Shown here: one piece after another, positions 44,914 through 56,900 of the stretch
How the letters are laid out: every line of letters begins with the position of its first letter
How positions within the stretch are numbered: the stretch's first letter is position 1
Source of the DNA: Cyrtodaria siliqua
Taxonomy: Eukaryota; Mollusca; Bivalvia; Adapedonta; Hiatellidae
Reading direction: 5' to 3'
Length of the DNA stretch: 64,000 nt
Assembly (NCBI GenBank): GCA_037043455.1
Contig: JAWPHD010000234.1
Coordinates: forward strand, 124,001 to 188,000
Translations under genes and position numbers: made by a program
The notes under the pieces: generated by a model
Databases searched by the model: none
The model's input: only the letters and a program-made list of their open reading frames with translations
What the model was told of the DNA's origin: nothing

Positions 44914-45790
44914 TTAAGTAAATAGTTTGTTCCCAAAATTCTATGATTTATTCTAAATTGCAACCATTGCAGCTTAGAATATTTTGATGATTTGAAAGGT
45001 AGATGAAATAATTTATACCAGTATATATTTTGTGTAATATGCAATCATTTTCTAGCTAACTCTGTTGCAGTTTTATTGGATAGCATTGCATCATAAATGT
45101 ATCTGCATCCTTTTTCATCTTTAAGAATCATTCCTTTATGAAGCGGTATTATAGGAGTTGGACTATTGCTTGAGAAATGTGGAAAGCTAAATTTATTTAG
45201 ATAAAATAACTTCTGACTGATGCCACTATACCTTCATATTCAAAAAACTGGTTTGAATGTTATTTTTTGTCTTTTTACTATTAGTGTCAATACGTTACCG
45301 TTATGGTTCATTATGTCATTTAGGAAACAAACACGAGATAAAAGTAGCTATATGTAAAAAGTAGCTAAAAGTAGATATAAGTGCCGTACCGGTTTTACCG
45401 GACGGAATTTAGGATTTTTCATTGTCCGTCCGTCCTATTTTTGTATCCGGACAGTAACTTCTTAAACTATCATTGGATTCCAATAATATTTTACGCACAT
45501 GTTCACCATTGCTTAAAATGTAGTTTTCGGGCTTTAACTTCTTTATCATTGGATTCCAACAATATTATACAAATATGTTCAACACCGGAGTTGTCACGGA
45601 CGGCTTCAGCCGGTAGAGTTATTGTACTAATTATGTTCTACGTTTCATATGTGGCAACATATATTGTGGTCGGTGGTTCAGTTCTGGTTTGGGACTGGTT
45701 AATACACTGAAACTGAAACAATATGTATATCTTAGATATATAGTTCATATTTATTAACATAAAAATACTCTTGACCACACTGGTCAACGT
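44914..45790. other. non-coding stretch
   Basis: A block with TCATTGGATTCCAATAATAT (45470) is repeated about 80 bp later (45549). No gene recognised. Confidence 0.45.
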
Positions 45791-45940
45791 GTACAGTCCG
45801 AACTCGATAATTTGGCGTTGTTGTGGTTCAATCCAATACAATAATATGAAAACTGACAGGTAAAACAGGTATTGGACTATACACATAGTACTTTCAATGA
45901 TACGATTGTATACTTTAATTGTAAACTAACTGACGTATCG

Positions 45941-46020
45941 AGCGCATGGCGCAGTGGTCAGGAGCCTGCAGTTGTAATAATTATAAAATAGCCCGCAGTG
46001 GTTCGAATCTCACTCGCGCT
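45941..46020 (+). tRNA. tRNA-like sequence (possible intron-bearing Tyr-type pseudogene) with pol III terminator
   Basis: The acceptor arms AGCGC and GCGCT pair. The A box is TGGCGCAGTGGTCAGG and the B box GGTTCGAATC. The anticodon arm could be TGCAG/CCGCA around TTGTAA with a short AT-rich insert, giving GTA, but the T stem does not pair well. Ten T's follow (46021-46030). I regard it as a tRNA-derived relic rather than a working gene. Confidence 0.4.
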
Positions 46021-46202
46021 TTTTTTTTTCGTTCGTCTTTTAGATCATCTTCATATGCTTGATATGTTCATGAATTGTTCTGAAATTATTGTGCTTATCT
46101 GTGTCTGTTAAACAACACCATATAAAAAGCAAAAAAAAGAAAGTGTGAATATGTAAAAAGTGACACATACATTTTGCAAAAAAATAATAATGAAACAAAC
46201 AT

Positions 46203-46272
46203 CAGATTCGAACCCTGCACTAAAAGTTATATGACTGACATTCCACAAGTCTGACCACTACACCACGTATTC
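46203..46272 (-). tRNA. tRNA-like sequence, minus strand, probable relic
   Basis: The minus strand reads CGTGGTGTAGTGGTCAGAC (A box) and GGGTTCGAATC (B box) with a plausible spacing. The arms do not pair fully. Confidence 0.4.
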
Positions 46273-46484
46273 GTGCATACGTTTTGTATTGCAGTCTTTT
46301 TACTTAACTATTCTAACACTCAACTCAATGATAATTTTCCGATAATTTACCTGCTCACCCTACTAGTCCACTCTCGAGTTCACCGTTAACGCCAAGTTAT
46401 CGAGACCGGACTGTAGATGGCGAGTGCAATGCACCGTTGCATTCATCAATCAACATTGCATAGTGTAGCCAAGGGTCACAGGTA

Positions 46485-46830
46485 AGTAATTACTTATATT
46501 GCCTATTGATGTTGCCTTGTTGGTTAGAGATTAGATCATGGCGGGGATTTCTTTATTTACACTGTCCTGTTTTAATGGGATGACAGTAGGGTAAGTGGGA
46601 GGTTTGGTGCACCCTAGAACCGGTTTAAACCCCCAGTGGCCTACTTTGCCACTGACCGTTCCAAGGCGGTAGCCATATTGTCATCCCTTTTGTGTTTGTG
46701 ATGTCGTTTGCATTTTTTATTAATTTTGCCTTTTCGTTTGTCTGTTTGCGTGTTTGTTTTTGTGTTTTTTGTTGACTGTCGTCCTTGAATGCTGCTTTCC
46801 CTTTCCGATATTTTTATCCTTCTTAGTGAG
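46485..46830 (+). mobile_element. recurrent RT-element 3' tail, copy
   Basis: Contains TGTTGCCTTGTTGGTTAGAG, GTTTGGTGCACCCTAGAACC and TGCCACTGACCGTTCCAAGG. Confidence 0.7.
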
Positions 46831-47555
46831 TGTTATCCAGAGCGCTTGATCCAAAATCCTTTATTATAATATATGGACTAGGGTGAGAACGCCTGTGTAT
46901 TGTCCATTCATATGTAGACTACAGCCAAACAAAATTACGTTTACTATTTTACCCGTTATTCACTACGTGTCGATAGTACACGCACTCGTGTCGATAGTAC
47001 ACGCACTTTCTAACTATGTATCTGTGTAATGCAAACACTAATGATGCTACCTGGCTATATGTGTACTCGTGATATCGCGTACACAAACCACAAACCAAAA
47101 AAAGGAATATAGCACAAGAATAACCAATGTTGACTTTGTTGAAAACAGCAGAAAAGTAATTCACAGGCGTACTCATCCTAGTCCATATATTATTATAAAG
47201 AAATTTTGGGATTTTTGGATCAAGCGCTCTGGATTCCCTGTGAGTGTTAACGGTACTTTGATAATAATGCTATTGGAAAAGCAGACTGTTTTAAGGTTTA
47301 TATAAGGCATATTGGAAGTCATTTATGGGGTTTCAGCATACTGATATACAAGTGCTGTTTCACCTTTAGAGTAAGGAATACAATGAAAAACAACACCCAT
47401 TATTTAGTTTTCTATTTTATTTATTTTTTATCAAAACGATAAACTTCTCAATCCTATGACAATGAGGCAATTTTAATTCTGAGATGTGAGAATGCAGTAT
47501 TCCAGTTATACATTTAGTGATTTGTTTCAGTTGATTTTAATTTTAAAATTTACAG
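46831..47555. other. upstream flank / first intron of the HEPN-nSTAND gene
   Basis: No coding exon identified. The word CCAGAGCGCTTGATCC (46848) recurs inverted as GGATCAAGCGCTCTGG (47217-47232), so this 385-bp interval is bounded by a 16-bp inverted repeat and may be a further short element. CGTGTCGATAGTACACGCAC is directly repeated at about 46966 and 46986. The acceptor of the first coding exon is at 47555. Confidence 0.45.
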
Positions 47556-47572
47556 AACCCTCTGCTTCAGAA

Positions 47573-47974
47573 ATGGCAACTGCGAGCAGTATAGCCCCTT
47601 CTGAGAACAAAGCATATTACCTCAGATGGATGTCGCTCGTAGTCGAAGGAGGAACACTGGTTCTTAGAAATCAATTTGATCAACGAATACCACCAAAAGA
47701 TCTTCGTTCAGAATTGAATAAGAGTAAAAATCTTAAACAGCTTACAATATTAATCAACAGAAAAGTCATAACACATCAACAAAAGAAGTTGCTGTATCCA
47801 CAGGGTACTACGCCGGACTCGTCAACTTTTGACGTGTCCCTGCTAGTTTGCTTATTGCGCCATTTGCCGACGTGTGGTCTAAATCTGGATTCGCCGGTCT
47901 GGAACGGCACTCCTTTGCCACTGGATTTGTCGGTTGAAGCCGATATTGTCCGGTTACGGATATTTAAGAATGAG
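47573..47974 (+). CDS. exon 1: DZIP3-like HEPN domain, N-terminal part
   Basis: The acceptor tttaaaatttacag ends at 47555, so a non-coding upstream exon exists. The ATG at 47573 has a good context (GAAATGG). The 134 codons include YLRWMSLVVEGGTLVLRNQF, LLYPQGTTPDSSTFDVSLL and LLRHLPTCGLNLDSPVWNGT, the usual text of DZIP3-like HEPN proteins of molluscs and vertebrates. The exon ends KNE at GTAAGT. HEPN RNases need R-x4-6-H; here the aligned residue before the exon junction is Lys (KNE then ISHH), so nuclease activity is doubtful. Confidence 0.85.
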
Positions 47975-50900
47975 GTAAGTTCAATTGTTGAGGCTTTAGT
48001 TAAATGAATGTTTCCATGTTAACATCATTAGTTGATTGAACACTTCAGAGATGTAGTCTTGATCATCTTCGACGCTTGATTGTAAATACAGTCGTCTTGA
48101 CACTTTGTGCAGAAACAAATTTGAAACCGGAAGCACGTGTCAGTAATTATTATTATGTTCTTAAAGTATGTATATCCACATTTAGTTCGTCGACATAATT
48201 GATGAAGTTTCACTCTTGTTTATTGATTAATGTGTTGCCTTTCTGCCGTTCTGTATATCTCGGATAAAAGTTGAGACGGTATCAGCCAATCAGAAACGAT
48301 ACCAGAATCTCGTAAAATGCTTGACGCGTCATATGTTTTTTAAAAGAACAGTTCTAGACGTCTGTCTTTAAAGCAAGCAAACGTCGCCGATAATCTGGAC
48401 TATTCAGTGATGATGAGCCTAAAGCAGAAGCAGCATTTTTGCCACAGATCGTTCGTACCGTTTTCATCAATTTCATTTTTTGGATGTCACGTACTTTCCT
48501 TCTAGATGATTTGTTTTCGCCAAGTAGTTGTTGTTTGTTTTGATTGCATGTTTTTGTTTGGATACTTTCTGTTTAATATGCTACATTTTCTGTTCGGCTT
48601 TATATACACATAGTGTTAAGTTAGAACAATCAAAAATACTCTACCGAGATCATTTTCAAGTAAACTTTAAACCAAAAATTGCTCCTTCCAAAATTAAAAT
48701 AAAATAAAATCAGTCTAAATGATTGTTGATTTAACCTTTTTTGTTATATGTTTTTGGTGCTTAGAAACAGCACATACATTAAAACTCTTTTGAAATTATG
48801 ATTGCATAGTTAATCACGTTATCTTAAAGTAGGTACAAAAATCGAACAAATTATGTAGCATTCACAGAACACAGTCAACCAAAAACACGTACTAATTTGT
48901 CCGGCGTAATGGGTCTTTTACATTAGATATACAAATCAAACAGGAAAAGTAGCATTCAATGACGACAGTCAACTACAAACACACAGAGAAACATACAACA
49001 ACTATAAAGATGATTAAAAGGCAAGATATGACATCACAAACACGAAAGGGTTGACAATAGGGCTACCGCCTTGAAACGGTCAGTAGCAAGTAAGGTCGCT
49101 GGGTGTTTAAACCAGGTTCCAGGGTGTACCAAACCTCACTCTGACCCTAGTGTCATACCAATAAACTGGATAGTGTAAGTAAATATATCCCCACCTGGTT
49201 ATAATCTCTAACAAACAAGGCAGCATTAATGGGCAATATTATCATGCCGGGCAAGTAAAATGTCCAGACGAGTATAGCAATGGTACGGTGATCCCGGATT
49301 CCTCTGATCCACTCACTATTCAGGGCCTTCCTTTTATAGCCGGTAGGCTGGTGACTTAATTGACCCTCTTCTTAATTTGGTTAGCTGAATGGCTGCTTTT
49401 ATCAGTCCTTAATACATCAACAAAAGAAAGAACTATAAATCACCCGATTACTTGTAAAGCTTTCGCTGTTACTAAAATCAAGGGATAAGTCCTGATTCTC
49501 TCTATGAGTTACTATAAATATATACTAACTTGCTTGTTAATGGTCTCACTGGAAAAATCTATTTTCGATTTTGGGTGGGGGAACCTGTGCATTAAAGTTT
49601 GTTTTCGTTTCTTTTTAGATATCACATCATATATGCAGAACTATGACTGAAGAGCAGTTTCTGAGTAACTGGAATGCCATTGAACAGGTATGTACTTTAA
49701 GAAATAAAACATGTCCAGCTGTTTATAGGGTTTATGATGTCCCAGATCAATACCTGTTGGGCGGTACTAAGGCTTCATAACATCTGCTCCCAACTAAATT
49801 CCATTTTGTTTATTTCGTTCATTGTTTTCTCGTTTAGGACAAGACATTTTGTTAGAATTTCGGACCATATGCCGCTGGCCTTGGAATGGTATTAAAATAC
49901 CACATTGACGGTTCCATGTTCACCGTCATATGCATACCATCTTCGGGATGTCTCAAATTTCTGTACTATTGAAATTTTGAATATTTTGTTCTGCTCAATC
50001 TGGGGCTAGAGTGTGAACGGTAAGTAGCATTGTTTCACTACCGTTCATGAACAGTCTCAATGAAACCGCAACTGCAATATTTTTTTTATTTATCGTGTTC
50101 GGCGATTTTCAAATTTCTCCTTTCATGCTCTTTTTGTATATCACAATAGCGTTGCTTGTGCAATGTGGCGGTGGTAAAATGCAATCAGAATTGTTATACA
50201 TACCGATCTTTGGAGATCGCTAAACCAGATATTTATATTTAGATATCGGTGGTACATTTTCAAATACCTTTTAATTTCGAATAGATGGTTCCACTACTCC
50301 AAGTTCCGTCTGAGTATTGTTTAATCACTCTTCGGTTATATTGTCTGCTTTTAAATTTAGTCTATTGACATCTACCTTTGATACGCAGTCTACATAACCT
50401 CTACTCCCAACCAAATTTCATTTTGTTTATTTCGTCCATTGTTTTCTCGTTTAGGGCAAAGCATTTAGTTACTGGGACCATACGCCGCTGACCATGGAAA
50501 AGTATTAAAATACCACATTGAAGGTTCCATGTTCACCGTCATATGCATACCATCTTCGGGATGGCTAAAGTTTCTGTACTATTGACATTTTGAATATTGA
50601 ATTCTGCTCATCCCGAAGCTATAGGGAGTGAACGGTAGCTAACATTTTTCACTACCGTTCATGAACAGTCTCAATCAAACCGAGACTGCAAATATCTTTT
50701 GTATTTATCGTGTTTGGGATTTCCAAATTTCTCCTTTCATACTTTGTTTTGAAGATCGTCGATACCAAGGGCCGTAGGCAACACCAGGAAACACCAGTTT
50801 GTGATCTCGGACCATATAAAACCGCTGGAAATATTTTATTTCTTATCTGGCATGGATTTACATCTTTGAGAGTTTGAACATAATACAAACAAATCCTCAC

Positions 50901-53900
50901 AACTTACATTGTATGCCCATCTCTCGACACCAAACGAAGAAATATACAGCCTTATCCTTTTTTTTTTTACAAGTTCAGTTTGTTGTTTGAACGTAACGTT
51001 GCTTTAAAATAACGTATCTTTGTAGACAATTCCGTACTATTGACATTTTAAATACTGAGTTTTGTCAACCCGGGGCTAGAGGGCGAGAACATTAGCTAGC
51101 ATTTTTCACTACCGTTCATGAACCGTCTCAGTCCAACCGAGAAGTCAATATTTTATATCTTTATCATGTTCTGCGATTTCCAAACTGCTCCTTTCATACT
51201 CTCTTTGGATGTTTTCTGACGTTTAAAATCGTTTTTAAAAAATGACGTCCTAACGATTGAAGAACGTTACGTCAGAGGTCTTTATAGGAATTTTAAAAAC
51301 ACCTCAATAAACAATCAGTATTGAGTATTGTAATAAACTATGTTAGATATTAACTTCAAATCCAAACATACTTTATTCTCAATACAAAAATGAATTTAAT
51401 ACAAACTTAAAATAACAACTGTTCAACATCCATGTAACTAAATAAACTCATATAACTAAATTCTAATTAAATCGTTTTATTTAAGGTTTTATATAGACTA
51501 GGGTCTAATATCGCTGACCTAAAGAAAAACATAGATGAGCTGAAGTCAAAGTCAATTGACCCAAAGAGCGAAACAGAATACGAAAAAAAACTCCATCTTT
51601 GGAAAGAAATGGAAACCGCTTTGCAATTAGAGGTAGGAGGGATGAAGACAAAGTTACTCGCACATGAGAATGAAATGCACGGTTTAAAATCCCACGTTTC
51701 TGCATTGGATACAGCTGTATCGGATATACGAGATACACTGCAAGAGGGATGCAAAGAGAATGTGGACCTGAAAAAAAACGTGTCGGCTTTGGCGTCAACT
51801 TGTGATTCAGATCACAAAATACTGACACATTTAAACAAAAAATCTGCCACTCAAGATTCACAAATACAAAAGATCGATGCACGAGTCGCCGAAACAGAAA
51901 GACAGATACATACAAACGTTGAAGAAGTGAAGCAACGTCTTCAGACTACAGAGGCTGCAGCAGATACTATGAAAAATACGGTGCAACAGTTCCAAGACAA
52001 ACTAGATGTCAATAAAGGTAAACATGTAACTATAAGTATTCGATACGAAATGAACTAAAACAACTCAAAGTACGGTTGGAATTGTTTATTTATTTTTGGT
52101 TTATATCAGTATTATTAATACACCTTGCTTATTTAGTGAACTATTAAAACATATGCAGACAAGATTGATCTGTGTTTTTAAAAATGTATGTCAAAACCAT
52201 GCTTTGTTAATTTTAATATTTGTCTTCGATCTTATCTTGTCTTTCCTTTCTTTATTCTCGTTTTATTCGCTGGTTTCTCTGACTTCTACCAAGTCAGTGA
52301 GTACTTATTTTGTGGCTTTCTACGCCTTTGTTTTATATACATATATCTATAATCATCATAAACCCAGATGTTTGTGAAGCACTTATTTTTCTATTAGATA
52401 ATATTTTCGTCATTTATGGAACTACTGTTTATAGTCAAATTGTTGGTTTCCCTATGGGTACGAAATGTGCACTTCTTGTCGCTGCTTTGTTTTTTGTATT
52501 GTAGGAAAGATATTTCATGTTGAGTATTTCACCAGTTACTCAGGCAGATGCAATTGAAGCCTTTAATGCACCGCTCTGTATCTGGATGACATACTGCACA
52601 TTGACAATCGTTTCTGTTCTACCATGGTCAATACTACAGTCCACACTCAGTATCTCGAATTTCAAGGGACCGGGAGAAAAGTTCGAGTTATCCGAAGTTC
52701 GAATTAAACGATTATGGCAGACTTTCTTCAATTGTATTACCCCACCCACCAGTTTAACACTATACATATATGATACCGATATTTAGCGACTTTTGAAATA
52801 CATGTTTTCTTCCTTCATATATGTGTATAAATATGTTTCTTTACTGTTATAATTTCATTCAGATCAAACAGGATAATGCAATTACATAAATTACTGATTG
52901 TTATTACCACGCTCATATTGGAGAATGCTACTTTCGTTTTGTCAGTTTGTATATTCGGGCATAGCGTGTTTAAGCCGTATAAGAAAATGTTTTGGTAATT
53001 AAATAAATCAGCAAAATATTTATGATTTCATATTTTATTTAAATTATAGAAAGACATGTATACAATGACACAATATTTTCACAAATTATATGTTTCGTCC
53101 ATGTCAAATTATATAATTCTTATAATTGTTTTAACCCATGTGATGGCCTATGCTTTCAATTATCGTAAACAAACTTCCTCGATAACAAGCCTTAATTTAC
53201 CATGAAAATCAGAGACAAGAACATGCATTACAAACATGTCACAATGATTTAATTATTTGTGTCACAGGTCAAATCATCTCAGCAATTATCACTTTTTTTT
53301 GCTTCACAATCAACTTCAATGCGGCTTTGTGTTTGATCAAACTTGCATTCGTCACTTCAATTGATCTTCGAATTAGCGAGTGTAAATTACTGTATAGATT
53401 CCTGTTTGGGACCAGAAATATAGTTCGAATTAACGAATAATTCGACTTATAGAAATTTGACTTAAAAGAAGTCAAATTGCATAAAAATAAAAGGAATAAA
53501 ATTGGGACCGTGACAAAAATTCGACTTAAGCGGAAATTCGAAGAAAGCGAGTTTGAGTTACTGAGAGTGGACGGTATATACATGTATTCTATACATGTAT
53601 AGCAAAGGTTATACTTCTGATACTGTCGTTTCTTTTCTCGATTTACATCTTTCTGTTGAAAATGAAAAATAAACTTATCAAAAGAGGTTATGACCTTATC
53701 ATTTTGCTACGCACTGCATGTTTAGTGGTTAGCCGCTTTACAGTTCGCCATTATGCTTTCCGCTTGGATTGTCCGATGATCGGACAGATTGTAGACCCTA
53801 TGATAACGTCTACCTAAGAAATATAAAAAGATCGGACAGGGAAAGTAGCATTCAGAAGGACAGTCAACCACAAAACACAGAAACAAACATGCACACATAC

Positions 53901-56900
53901 AAACAAGAAGGCAAAAGTAATAATAAAAGTAATCGACATCTCAAACACAAAAGGGTTGACAATAGGGCTACCGCCTTGGAACGGACAGTGGCAAAGTAGG
54001 CCATTGGGGATTTAAACCGGTTCTAGGGTGCACCAAACCTCAAACTTACCCTACTGTCATCCCATTAAAACAGGACAGTGTAAATAAAGAAATCCCCGCC
54101 ATGATCTAATCTCTAACCAACAAGGCAGCATCAATAGGCAATATAAGTAAAGCACAAATATGCTCGTGTAAATATAAATACAAAAAACAATAGCCTAGAA
54201 AGCCACAATGAAGGTACCCAATGACTTGGCAGAAGCCAGAGCAACAAGAGAATAAACCATTAAGGGCACGACAAGAAAGATCACAGACAAACTTCAAACG
54301 CCACAGTCCCAATGGACTTTAGGTAGGCGTCATCATAGGGTCCACTAAGTCATCAAAGGAAGGCAGCGTTTGATGTCTGTCTTAAATCGTGTCTTGTCGT
54401 ACCCTTGATGATTTGTTATCTTGTTGCTATGGCTTCTGCCAAAGCAATGAGTATTTGCTTTGTGGCTTTCTAGGCTTTTCTTTTTATATACATATATATA
54501 TATATATATTTCACAAATGTTTCTCCCTATATATAATTCTGCCTTGTGAACGTGAATCTCTCACGAGATCCCAATTTAGAAAGTTGCCGTAGTGAGTTCT
54601 AATTCTCTCCCTTTATTATATTATATATACCGAATTCACAGTATCCCAAAGATCCGGCACCTTTCATTGTCACTGTCTCAGTATAGCTGTGTGTGGTTGA
54701 ACGCTTAAATGTGGCCCACTCATATGAGCTATAATTGTATGTATGTATGCGTCTATATGTTAATTGTGCCTCCAGACGAGCGTGTTATGATGTAGAGATA
54801 CAGTTCTTCAACGTGTGTTGCAACTACCTTTTTTAAGGAGTGAATTCACATGCCTGATTTCTGTGTATCTCGTCATAGCTAGGCGCCCTGCCGTAGTTCG
54901 TCCGAAGGTTGTCTGTCCTTGGTAGTTCACAAATGTTTCTCCCTATATATATATATATATATATCATATATATATCATCATTTATATCTTATACTTATAT
55001 TGCTTGTTCATGCTGCCTTGTTGGCTCACCTGAGCACGAATTTCTGAAGGGTGTGCTATTGTGATCGTCCGTCGTCCGTCCGTCCGTGCGTGCGTGTGTT
55101 GCTTTAAACGACCTCCTCTAAAACCGCTTATCCAATTTTGACGAAACTTCACAAGAATAATTCTTGGGTGGTCTTCTTTCAGGATTACTCAAATTATGGA
55201 AATCCATGTAAAACTCTGGTTGCCATGGCAACCGAAAGAAAACGAGCTGGAAAACTTTAAAAGTCTTCTCTAAAACTACTGGCTCGAATTCGAAATCAAT
55301 TTCACAGAAATGATGTTAGAGCGACCCTCTACCAAGATTGTTCAAGCTTGGTTGATTCGTCAAAAATATGGCCGCCAGGGGGTGGGCTTATTTTTGCTAT
55401 ATTTATATATGGAAAACTTTATCTTCTCGTGTGAAACGGCTTCATGGATTTCAAAATAATTTCACAGAAATGATGTTTGGGTGACACTCGACCAAGATTG
55501 TTCAAGCCGGGTTGATTCGTCAAAAAACTTGGCCGTCAGGGCTTATGTTTGCTATATTTTTATATGGAAAACTTAAGAAATCTTCTTGTCTGAAACCTCA
55601 TTATGGATTTCAAAATAATTTCACAGAAATGATCTTTGGATGAACATCTACCAAGTTTGTTCAAATTGAGTTGATACATCGACACATATAGCCGCCAGTG
55701 GGGGGGGCAGTTTCCTTATATAACTATATGGAAACATTTACCAAAGTTTTGTTAATGCTATCCGCTACAGGACATCCATCCCTGTCATCATAATAGATTT
55801 GATAATATAAAATATTTTGCATACAGTGCATAACACTGAGCTGAAACTGACACCCTGTTGCGTGTTAGCTCACCTGAACAAATAGTGCTCAATGGTGACT
55901 TTGTGTGAGTAAAAATATATTGTACATGTCGATTCGATAAAAAAAGCATGGCTACCAGTCGGAGGGGATCTTTTCTTATATCTTTATTAATAAAAGCTAC
56001 TGTCATGTTGATTTGATGTTTGAGTTACACTCGACAAAGCCTGATCAAAACATGACTGCCCTCAGGTGAGCGATTTAGTTCCATTATGGCCCTCTTGTTT
56101 GTTAGAGAATATAACGTGGCGGGGATATCTTTATTTGCACGATTTATTCGGATGTCAATAGGTTAAGAGTTATGTTTGGTGCACCCTATAACATGGTTTA
56201 AACCCCCAGTGGCCTTAGTGACCTTATTTGCCACTGACCGTTCCACGACTGTAGCCATATTGTCTAAAGTAAATATAAAAGTCTTACATGAAATGTAGCG
56301 TATATTACGGGATTATGCATGGGGCCCGGGCCAGGCCCTGGGAGCTGGAATTGGTGGGGTTAGTATGGGTAAAACCTCTTTTGTTCCAAATACAGTCATG
56401 TTGCATATCAAACTGATAGAGGAGTGCACTGACTAAATTAAAAGAAAATGCTCGAGGATCATCTAGGGTGGTAGGTATGTGTCAACATGTCGAACTTAGT
56501 CTATATCTGATGTTTTTTTGAGTGGTTTTACTCCTACATGCTTAATTGTAGGAGTATAAAATTGTGTATAACGGGGTTTTGCGACGTCCTTCTGGGTCAT
56601 GTCGAGGGGCCTGGACTTGGTGGGGTAGGCGGGGTCAAAATATTTTTTCAAATGGGGCAATGTTGCATATCAAATTAAATTCCAATGCAAGAGAAGTGCA
56701 CTGACGAAATGCCCAAGGGTCATTTTGGAGGGTGGGGAGAGTATGTAATATATGTAGAAATGAGTATGTTTTTTGTTTTATCTTGCTTCTCTGCAATAGT
56801 TAAAATGTGCGGAGATGTGTGATGGAGGGCGTTCGACTTGCTCTAGTTTGTAATGGTTTCATGTTTAATTCTAATCACCAGCAATCGCTATGATTATAGA

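Larger units (their letters stand above)
45794..46413. mobile_element. pogo/Tigger-like MITE, TA target site, carrying two tRNA-like sequences
   Basis: The left terminus CAGTCCGAACTCGATAATTT (45794) and the right terminus, whose complement reads CAGTCCGGTCTCGATAACTT (ending 46413), are 27-bp inverted repeats with four mismatches. Each is flanked by TA (45792-45793 and 46414-46415). CAG-starting TIRs with a TA duplication are the signature of pogo/Tc1-mariner elements. No transposase inside. Confidence 0.8.

Noticed and set aside
45941..46020. Functional tRNA-Tyr gene
   Set aside because: T stem does not pair and the sequence lies in a MITE; kept only as a tRNA-like relic.
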